13,106 nucleotides of DNA, from positions 1 to 13,106 of the forward strand of contig JAUYPN010000062.1 of the NCBI GenBank assembly GCA_030695725.1, read 5' to 3'. The notes beneath the pieces are model-generated. The model ran no database searches and was not told where the DNA came from. It was given only the letters and a program-made list of their open reading frames with translations. A program made the position numbers and the translations under genes. This document shows positions 7,979 through 13,106 of the stretch, one piece after another (the stretch's first letter is position 1; every line of letters begins with the position of its first letter). This DNA comes from Candidatus Omnitrophota bacterium. GTDB lineage: Bacteria; Omnitrophota; Gorgyraeia; 2-01-FULL-45-10.

Positions 7979-8628
7979 TCATAGCCGTAGACGGCCCGGC
8001 GGGAAGCGGCAAGAGCACAGTCTCAAAAATAGTAGCGAAGAGGCTCGCTCTCCTATATATAGATACCGGTGCCATGTACAGAGCCCTTACCCTCAGGGTC
8101 ATTAGGCAGGGCCTTGATCTGGAAGATGAGAACGCTCTCGTATCTTTGGCGAAGTGCACTAAAATAGGTTTGGAAGGGAAGGATAATCTGTGCGTCCTTC
8201 TGGATGGGGAGGATGTAAGCCTGGCAATCAGGACGCCCGATGTGACGGCGAACGTGAAGTATGTGGCGCGCGTTCCCGGTGTGAGGCATGAGATGGTGGC
8301 GCTCCAGCGTGCGATTGCCAACAAAGGCGGCGGCGCCGTTCTCGAGGGCAGAGATATCGGCACGGTAGTTTTTCCCAATGCCGATTATAAATTCTATCTC
8401 GACGCCAGCCCGGAAGAGAGAGCAAAGAGACGTTGTAAGGAATTGATCGAGTCGGGCCAGACCGCAAGCGAAACCGTAGTAAAAGAGGATATTTTAAAAA
8501 GAGACGACTCCGACATGAAGCGAAACGTCGGGGCACTTAAAAAGTGCGATGACGCGATCTTTATCGATACCACCGGCCTGTCGATAGACGGAGTTACCGA
8601 GAAGATATTAAGTTATATATGCGCCTGA
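7975..8628 (+). CDS. cmk: Cytidylate kinase
   Basis: Phosphorylates CMP and dCMP to the diphosphates using ATP, in the cytoplasm. The P-loop GPAGSGKST spans residues 7-15. IDTGAMYRA follows, and EGRDIGTVVFP is the CMP-binding signature. Length is 217 residues, normal for the bacterial enzyme. The family begins MIIAVDGPAGSGKST, so the start is the TTG at 7975, overlapping the tyrA TGA; no ATG fits. A purine-rich GAGAGAG stretch lies about 10 bases upstream. The end overlaps ispH by 10 bases. Confidence 0.95.
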   Translation: MIIAVDGPAGSGKSTVSKIVAKRLALLYIDTGAMYRALTLRVIRQGLDLEDENALVSLAKCTKIGLEGKDNLCVLLDGEDVSLAIRTPDVTANVKYVARVPGVRHEMVALQRAIANKGGGAVLEGRDIGTVVFPNADYKFYLDASPEERAKRRCKELIESGQTASETVVKEDILKRDDSDMKRNVGALKKCDDAIFIDTTGLSIDGVTEKILSYICA

Positions 8629-9524
8629 AGTTAGCTAAAAAGATAGGTTTCTGTTTTGGGGTCAGGCGCGCCGTGGAGATGGCCGAGAAGGTGCTTAAGA
8701 AAGAAGGCAGGGCGTATTCTCTCGGATCCATAATCCATAATAAGCAGGTTGTTGAGAGCCTCTCTAAGAAGGGGCTCGAGGTCATAAAAAGCATAGATGA
8801 GGCGGATGGCGGTATCGTGGTGATATCGTCTCACGGAATAAGCCCGGACGTAGCCGGTGAAATTTCCAGGCGTTCTTTGAAGTTGGCGGACACTACATGC
8901 CCTTTTGTGAGAAACGCTCAAAAGACGGCGCGCTCTCTGGGTGAAGATGGGTATACGGTCATAATCGTCGGAGATGTCGATCATCCCGAAGTGAAGGCGC
9001 TTTACGATTTTGCCGGTAGATGTGCCCATGTGGTGAAGGATGCCTCGGGCCTTAAGGCTTTAAAGTTGAAGCCCGGCGAAAGGATAGGCATATTGTCGCA
9101 GACGACGCAATCTATGGATAATTTTTTGGGCGTCGTGAAAGCGATAACAGGTACCAAACCGAAGAGCTTGAAGGTCTTCAACACCATATGTAAGGATGCC
9201 CAGATGAGGCAGGCCGCCGCGCGCGACATATCCCGCGAGGTAGAATTGATGCTCGTGGTGGGCGGGAAGAACAGCGCCAACACTAAAAGATTATTTGAAG
9301 TATGTAAAAAGATCCTCCCGAAGTCATATCTTGTAGAGACGGAAGATGATCTTAAAGTTAAGTGGTTTAAAGGTGTTTCTGTAGCAGGTATCACAAGCGG
9401 CGCATCGACGCCGGACATAATAGTCAGGCGCGTTGCCAAAGTTGTAAAATCATCCGCTGAATGCGGGAAAGAAAGGAAGGTTGCAAACAGTACATGGCAA
9501 AAGAGAAGAACAGCATCGAAATAG
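8619..9524 (+). CDS. ispH: 4-hydroxy-3-methylbut-2-enyl diphosphate reductase
   Basis: Last enzyme of the MEP pathway, reducing HMBPP to IPP and DMAPP with a [4Fe-4S] cluster. The three cluster cysteines are C12 (GFCFGVRRA), C94 (DTTCPFV) and C191 (NTICKDA). Substrate residues are in place: H40, H72, H122 and E124 (HPEV), S219 and N221 (NSAN), and S263 (GASTPD). Length is 301 residues; the last 30 or so are basic and lie beyond the conserved core. It overlaps cmk by 10 bases and runs 31 bases into rpsA in another frame. IspH and S1 are fused in many Clostridia, so the neighbourhood is meaningful. The gene implies isoprenoids are made by the MEP route. Confidence 0.96.
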   Translation: MRLKLAKKIGFCFGVRRAVEMAEKVLKKEGRAYSLGSIIHNKQVVESLSKKGLEVIKSIDEADGGIVVISSHGISPDVAGEISRRSLKLADTTCPFVRNAQKTARSLGEDGYTVIIVGDVDHPEVKALYDFAGRCAHVVKDASGLKALKLKPGERIGILSQTTQSMDNFLGVVKAITGTKPKSLKVFNTICKDAQMRQAAARDISREVELMLVVGGKNSANTKRLFEVCKKILPKSYLVETEDDLKVKWFKGVSVAGITSGASTPDIIVRRVAKVVKSSAECGKERKVANSTWQKRRTASK

Positions 9525-11098
9525 AAAAGACTGACAAAGAGGAGGTATACGTAAGCGAATTCGAAAAACTCTATAAAGAATCGATAAAGAGTTTTAACAA
9601 CGGAGAGATAGTCACCGGCAAGATCGTCGCGATCACTTCCAAAGAGATCGTCGTGGATATCGGCTATAAGTCGGAAGGCGCCATAGCTATTTCGGAGTTC
9701 TCGGATCCCGACGCGCTGAAGATAGGCGACGATGTGGAAGTCTACTTAGAATCCAAGGAAGACGAGAACGGCATGGTAGTGCTTTCGAAGCAAAAGGCCG
9801 AGCGCGCCGTTGGCTGGGATATGGTCATATCGAGATATGGCGAAGGCGATGTGGTCGACGGCAAAGTCAGTAAGAAGGTGAAGGGCGGATTTATGGTCGA
9901 CATAGGCGTGGAGGCATTTCTGCCCGCGAGCCAGGCCGCTTTAAAGACGTTCGGTAACTTGAACCAGATGGTGGGCCAGGTGTTCCCGTTCAAGATCATC
10001 AAGATAAATAAACCGCGCAAAAATATCGTCGTCTCAAGAAAAGACGCCATGCAGCAGCAGAAGGACGAGGACAAGAAGAAGGTCTTCGAGACTATGCAGA
10101 AGGGCACTCTCATCAGCGGTATAGTGAGGAACATAACCGACTTCGGCGCCTTTGTGGAGATAAATGCCGGCATAATAGGGCTGCTGCACATAACCGATAT
10201 GAGCTGGGGCAGGGTATCCCATCCGAGCGAAGTTCTCGCGATAGGCGATACCATAGACGTCATGGTGCTGGATTTCGATCCCAACAGCATGAAGGTCTCG
10301 TTAGGTTTAAAGCAGAAGACGCCCAATCCGTGGGAGACCGTGGATACGAAATATCCTGCCGGTACGAAAGTGAAGGGGACGGTCGTGAATCTCATGCCTT
10401 ACGGCGCTTTTGTTGAGCTGGAAAAGGGCGTCGAGGGGTTGCTGCATATCTCCGAGCTCTCCTGGATCAAAAAGTATAACCATCCGAACGAACTGCTCGC
10501 GATAGGCGACAGGATAGAGGCGCAGGTCCTGGATGCGGATAAGGCAAACCGCAAGATCTCTTTGGGCTTGAAGCAGCTCGAGTCGAACCCGTGGGTGGAT
10601 GTTGACACAAAGTATCCGGTCGGGACAAAAGTCAAAGGCAAGATCAGGAACCTGACCGACTACGGAGCTTTCGTCGAGCTTGAGGACGGCATCGACGGAC
10701 TGATACACGTTTCAGATATATCCTGGACCAAGAGGATAGGCCACCCCAAGGACGTCTTTAAAAAAGGCGAGAAGGTCGAGGCTGTGGTATTGGCCGTGGA
10801 TCCGACCAACAGGAAGATATCTCTTGGCGTAAGACAGCTGAGCGCCGATCCGTGGGACGAGATCGCGGGCAAATACGCCCCGGAGAGCCAGATGGCCGGC
10901 AAGGTAACGAAGATCGCGAGCTTCGGGTTATTTGTAGAGATAGCTCCCGACCTCGAGGGCCTGGCTCATATATCCGAGATAAATTTAGCAGAAGGCGAAA
11001 AGCTTGAGGAGAAGTTCAAGCCGGGGGATGAGCTCAAAGTTAAAGTGGTCAAGGTCGATTCCGCCACTCACAAGATAGCGTTGAGCTTAAAAGTATAA
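9494..11098 (+). CDS. rpsA: 30S ribosomal protein S1
   Basis: RNA-binding ribosomal protein that helps the 30S subunit capture and unfold mRNA. Six S1 (OB-fold) repeats are visible at about residues 37-107, 116-187, 203-276, 290-363, 377-450 and 465-534. Repeats 3-5 are most alike, each with a (D/P)(F/Y)GAFVE core and ending in NPW or DPW, about 87 residues apart. Repeats 1 and 2, which dock S1 on the ribosome in characterised proteins, are more divergent, as expected. Total length is 534 residues, close to the six-domain E. coli type. The ATG at 9494 (MAKEKNS) is preferred; AGGAAGG (9474-9480) lies somewhat far upstream. An in-frame ATG at 9461 has no ribosome binding site. It ends 40 bases before the convergent gene. 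Confidence 0.95.
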   Translation: MAKEKNSIEIEKTDKEEVYVSEFEKLYKESIKSFNNGEIVTGKIVAITSKEIVVDIGYKSEGAIAISEFSDPDALKIGDDVEVYLESKEDENGMVVLSKQKAERAVGWDMVISRYGEGDVVDGKVSKKVKGGFMVDIGVEAFLPASQAALKTFGNLNQMVGQVFPFKIIKINKPRKNIVVSRKDAMQQQKDEDKKKVFETMQKGTLISGIVRNITDFGAFVEINAGIIGLLHITDMSWGRVSHPSEVLAIGDTIDVMVLDFDPNSMKVSLGLKQKTPNPWETVDTKYPAGTKVKGTVVNLMPYGAFVELEKGVEGLLHISELSWIKKYNHPNELLAIGDRIEAQVLDADKANRKISLGLKQLESNPWVDVDTKYPVGTKVKGKIRNLTDYGAFVELEDGIDGLIHVSDISWTKRIGHPKDVFKKGEKVEAVVLAVDPTNRKISLGVRQLSADPWDEIAGKYAPESQMAGKVTKIASFGLFVEIAPDLEGLAHISEINLAEGEKLEEKFKPGDELKVKVVKVDSATHKIALSLKV

Positions 11099-11101
11099 TA
11101 G

Positions 11102-11129
11102 GATACAAGAGACAAGATACAAGGGACAA
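11102..11129 (+). repeat. Four heptamer tandem repeats after rpsA
   Basis: Four consecutive 7-base units follow the rpsA stop: GATACAA, GAGACAA, GATACAA and GGGACAA. They share the pattern GRKACAA and sit in the 40-base gap between convergent genes. The last unit plus GTCCC (11130-11134) could make a short GGGA/TCCC hairpin. This could be a minisatellite seed or simple slippage product; no function is evident, and it does not look like an intrinsic terminator. Confidence 0.7.
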
Positions 11130-11138
11130 GTCCCGATT

Positions 11139-11666
11139 CTATTTACGGTCGAAGAACGGGTTTTTGCCCGTAACGCTTAATGGGATCCCGAGGGCCTGCT
11201 TAACGGTTTGACTGAAAAGTTTCAGATCGAGGCAGGCCCTTCCTATTGAATACATCACGCGGTTGTCCGCATGAAAATCGTTCGCGATACCGACGGCAGA
11301 ACCGCAGGCTATGCCAAGATCTATCGGGTTGAATGCGCAGGTTCCTTTGTGCTTTGTCATCTCTTCGCAGTTGGGGTAACCGCAGAAGCCGCAATTTAAT
11401 CCGGCAGGATTCGTCTTAATTCCTATTACTACTATAACCTGCGACGCTTCGATACACTTCGCGTCACGCTCAAATCCCGGCCGGTCTTCGTGCTTCGAGA
11501 TCTCGCGCATCTTATCGCAGAGCTTCTTCTTCGTCGTATCGTCATCGATGGCTATCGTCTCGATATTGTCTATGCCGCGCGTCTTCGGCGCGGTCCTCGC
11601 CGCGACCGCCATGAACTCCGCTATATCCTTGACCGCCGCCTTCTCTAGCTCATTAGAATTTTTCAT
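11139..11666 (-). CDS. DUF2148-type cysteine-rich ferredoxin-domain protein
   Basis: A 175-residue predicted cytoplasmic protein of the family annotated as DUF2148 or ferredoxin domain-containing. The function is unknown. Eight cysteines are seen: C50, C71, C92, C95, C100, C110, C121 and C145. The core NCGFCGYPNC with C110 resembles four-cysteine iron-sulphur motifs of the CxxCxxxxC type, so a [4Fe-4S] cluster is likely (inference). An alanine- and valine-rich region lies before a redox-protein-like hydrophobic strand at 77-83. The ATG at 11666 is chosen because AGGTGA sits five bases upstream and because an in-frame TTG at 11684 would lie ahead of the expected transcription start. The gene is monocistronic, minus strand, convergent with rpsA, with its own promoter at 11685-11713. 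Confidence 0.85.
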   Translation of the reverse strand: MKNSNELEKAAVKDIAEFMAVAARTAPKTRGIDNIETIAIDDDTTKKKLCDKMREISKHEDRPGFERDAKCIEASQVIVVIGIKTNPAGLNCGFCGYPNCEEMTKHKGTCAFNPIDLGIACGSAVGIANDFHADNRVMYSIGRACLDLKLFSQTVKQALGIPLSVTGKNPFFDRK

Positions 11667-11684
11667 ATCGTTCACCTCGCCCAA

Positions 11685-11713
11685 AGCATATCACGCGTCC
11701 ACCGCCAGGTCAA
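11685..11713 (-). promoter_or_regulatory. Sigma70-like promoter for the DUF2148 gene
   Basis: Read on the minus strand, TTGACC (11713-11708) and TATGCT (11690-11685) are separated by exactly 17 bases. The -35 matches the consensus in five of six positions and the -10 in four of six. Transcription would start about 11678, giving a short leader that holds only AGGTGA before the ATG at 11666. Confidence 0.75.
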
Positions 11714-11739
11714 TAATTATTGCAGCACGTATCTCAAAA

Positions 11740-11963
11740 CCTAAGCCTTGTTATGTTCCGCACAAGCCACCAAATATGGTGGCATGAAAAATGTTCCCCT
11801 CACATAAATGTTCGGGTCGGTCTTTTGTTCAGTCGAAAAACGGGGGCCTGCGGAACTCGGGCCCATGGAAGGGCCCTCAAACATCCTCGGCCCTTTTTAA
11901 CCGTTTTTCTTCTTCACAAAAGACCTAACATTTTTATTGTGCTTCACATAAGCAAGGCTTAGG
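11740..11963. other. Large imperfect inverted repeat, candidate structured RNA or MITE
   Basis: About 224 bases fold as one long hairpin. Outer stem: 11740-11755 with 11947-11963, 16 pairs and one bulged base; T11756-A11946 extends it. After a 3x3 loop, GCACAA (11760-11765) pairs with TTGTGC (11937-11942). Then AAATGTT (11806-11812) pairs with AACATTT (11927-11933), GGTCTTTTGT (11819-11828) with ACAAAAGACC (11916-11925), GAAAAACGG (11835-11843) with CCGTTTTTC (11901-11909), and GGGCC (11844-11848) with GGCCC (11889-11893). The tip is a GGGCCC hairpin (11859-11864 with 11871-11876). A side hairpin of seven pairs, GCCACCA with TGGTGGC (11766-11783), occurs on the left arm only. No long coding frame is credible. 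The strand of transcription, if any, is unknown. It matches no RNA family I can name. Confidence 0.6.
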
Positions 11964-12051
11964 CTTTACAGCATGGGCATTGGTAATTAAATTTTTAATG
12001 GCCGCTCACAAAATCCTTTGTGCCATCAGACTATAGGTTAAATGTAGCTAT
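11964..12051. other. Intergenic stretch with a weak hairpin, no gene seen
   Basis: This stretch between the inverted repeat and the promoter of the small membrane gene is AT-rich. It holds one small hairpin, CACAAA (12007-12012) with TTTGTG (12017-12022), flanked by ATGG and CCAT. No T-run follows on the plus strand, so I do not call a terminator. No open frame with a ribosome binding site was found. Confidence 0.5.
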
Positions 12052-12080
12052 TTGCCAAACTATTTTTTTTATGATATACT
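12052..12080 (+). promoter_or_regulatory. Sigma70-like promoter for the small membrane protein gene
   Basis: TTGCCA (12052-12057) and TATACT (12075-12080) are separated by 17 bases, with a run of eight T in the spacer. Start of transcription would be about 12087, giving a leader of about 30 bases before the ATG at 12116. It probably also serves the TPR gene downstream. Confidence 0.75.
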
Positions 12081-12115
12081 TAGTGCAAAGTATTTTTGAG
12101 AAAAAGGAGATCGTT

Positions 12116-12298
12116 ATGGTAAGAAAATTTTTGGCAGTACTATTGTTTTTGTATGCCGCATGGCAGATATATACCTCAGTTAGCGCAGCTAGTATGTATG
12201 GGAGAGGCATGGGGTTGGGGCAGATAATGTGGGCATTGTTGGCGATTTTAGGCGGTATATATCTCTGGAGAAGGTCTTCTAAATTAGTTGCCAAATAG
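12116..12298 (+). CDS. Small hydrophobic membrane protein of unknown function
   Basis: A 60-residue protein with a basic N-terminus (MVRKF), a hydrophobic segment at about residues 5-24, a glycine-rich turn around GRGMGLG, a second hydrophobic segment at about 37-52 and a basic tail (WRRSSKLVAK). This suggests a two-pass inner-membrane hairpin, or a signal-like anchor followed by one pass. AGGAG (12105-12109) lies six bases before the ATG, deciding against the longer frame opening at 12020. I do not recognise the family. The TPR gene follows 40 bases later on the same strand, so the two may be co-transcribed from the promoter at 12052. Confidence 0.75.
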   Translation: MVRKFLAVLLFLYAAWQIYTSVSAASMYGRGMGLGQIMWALLAILGGIYLWRRSSKLVAK

Positions 12299-12338
12299 TG
12301 AGCCGGTTTATTTGTAATAAAACAATACAGGATGTGAT

Positions 12339-13076
12339 ATGAAAAAGAAAGTAGGTATTATAATCCTATTGCTAACATTTTTGGCTTTTAGTAATTCTTT
12401 TGCCCAGGATATTGAAAAAGAGACGTATGGCAAAGGAATGGAGTATGACAAAGATGGTAAATATGACGAGGCTATTGCTGAATTCACTAAAGCAATTGAG
12501 CTTAATCCTAACAGTGCCCAGGCTTACAATAGCCGTGGTGTTTCGTATGATAACAAAGCAGAATATGACTTAGCTATTTTAGATTATAATAAGGCGCTTG
12601 AGATCAATCCTAAATATGACAAAGCCTATGCAAACAGAGGGTATGCCTATAATGCCAAAGGTAACTATAGCCAAGCGATATTAGATTGCACCAAGGCTAT
12701 AGAAATTAATCCCAATAATGATATAGCTTATGCCAACCGAGGCCTTGCCTATCTTTATCAAGACAATTATAAACAAGCAGTTTCGGATTTTACTAATGCT
12801 GTAAAGATCAATTCTTATAATGACACGGCCTATGCCGGTCTAGGCCTTGTCTATCTTTCAGATGAGAATTACGAGCAAGCCATTTCATTATTTAACAATG
12901 CTCTTAGGGTTAACCCTAAAAATGCAGAAGCCTATGCCAACCGCGCGGCAGCTTATTATTACAAACAAGAATATGAAAAGGCTTGGGCCGATGTGCATAA
13001 AGCAGGGGCAATGGGAGGCAAAGTTAACCCCGAATTGATAACTCTTTTAAAAAAATCCTCTAACAGAGAAAATTAA
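12339..13076 (+). CDS. Exported tetratricopeptide (TPR) repeat protein
   Basis: A 245-residue protein with a clear Sec signal peptide: KKK at residues 2-4, a hydrophobic core to about 17, and a likely cut after SFA (residue 22). The mature part is almost wholly TPR: one unit at about 28-61 and five exact 34-residue units at 62-95, 96-129, 130-163, 164-197 and 198-231. The units carry AYANRG, YxxAI and AIEINP signatures; the last is degenerate. TPR arrays bind partner proteins, so an envelope scaffold role is likely, but the partner is unknown. AGGA precedes the ATG by about seven bases. Codon and base composition look more AT-rich than in the upstream operon. A short C-terminal tail is rich in K, S and N. 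Confidence 0.9.
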   Translation: MKKKVGIIILLLTFLAFSNSFAQDIEKETYGKGMEYDKDGKYDEAIAEFTKAIELNPNSAQAYNSRGVSYDNKAEYDLAILDYNKALEINPKYDKAYANRGYAYNAKGNYSQAILDCTKAIEINPNNDIAYANRGLAYLYQDNYKQAVSDFTNAVKINSYNDTAYAGLGLVYLSDENYEQAISLFNNALRVNPKNAEAYANRAAAYYYKQEYEKAWADVHKAGAMGGKVNPELITLLKKSSNREN

Positions 13077-13106
13077 TAATTTTATTAGCCATTAAAAAAT
13101 AGAGAC

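Noticed and set aside
11156..11171. ACGGG/CCCGT hairpin as a terminator for rpsA or the DUF2148 gene
   Set aside because: It lies inside the DUF2148 coding end, and neither strand has a T-run after the stem.
11720..11962. An 80-codon plus-strand frame through the large palindrome
   Set aside because: It coincides with the inverted repeat, lacks a ribosome binding site, and its translation looks random. The base pairing explains the sequence better.
11740..11963. 6S RNA, tmRNA or RNase P RNA as the identity of the palindrome
   Set aside because: The long rod shape recalls 6S RNA, but a two-sided central bubble is not evident. No tmRNA or RNase P signature was seen. I leave it unidentified.
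12020..12115. N-terminal extension of the small membrane protein from an ATG at 12020
   Set aside because: It would start before the promoter, has no ribosome binding site, and the AGGAG before 12116 marks the real start.

Overview
The window is a bacterial chromosome segment dominated by one tightly packed plus-strand gene series: 3' part of infB, then trpS, scpA, scpB, pheA, hisC, aroF, tyrA, cmk, ispH and rpsA. Most junctions overlap or are only a few bases apart. The mix of translation, chromosome-segregation and aromatic-amino-acid genes, the moderate GC with heavy use of ATA isoleucine codons, and the T. maritima-type DAHP synthase suggest an uncultured Gram-negative lineage such as Candidatus Omnitrophota or a relative. 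That placement is an inference (about 0.5) and no marker was searched.

Region 1 (1-11098) is the housekeeping series. infB, trpS, scpA and scpB supply initiation factor 2, tryptophanyl-tRNA synthetase and the two SMC partner proteins. pheA, hisC, aroF and tyrA encode the first step of the shikimate pathway plus the branches from chorismate to phenylalanine and tyrosine, including a likely aromatic aminotransferase. cmk, ispH and rpsA are a recurring bacterial neighbourhood: CMP kinase, the last isoprenoid (MEP pathway) enzyme and ribosomal protein S1. The only sizeable gap (6920-7099) separates aroF from tyrA and is filled by a cluster of palindromic repeats. aroA (EPSP synthase), often found between tyrA and cmk, is absent: tyrA and cmk overlap directly.

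Region 2 (11099-11713) holds one convergent minus-strand gene, a DUF2148-type cysteine-rich ferredoxin-like protein, with a well-formed sigma70-like promoter just upstream of its start.

Region 3 (11714-12115) has no convincing gene. It contains the most unusual structure in the window: a roughly 224-base imperfect inverted repeat whose arms pair over most of their length. It could be a structured RNA or a MITE-like element; its identity is not recognised.

Region 4 (12052-13106) is more AT-rich. A good promoter precedes a 60-residue membrane protein of unknown function, followed 40 bases later by a secreted or periplasmic protein made of six TPR repeats.

No tRNA, rRNA, CRISPR array, transposase or phage gene was seen. 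The window is mostly ordinary core genome; the palindromic element at 11740-11963 is the best candidate for something undescribed.
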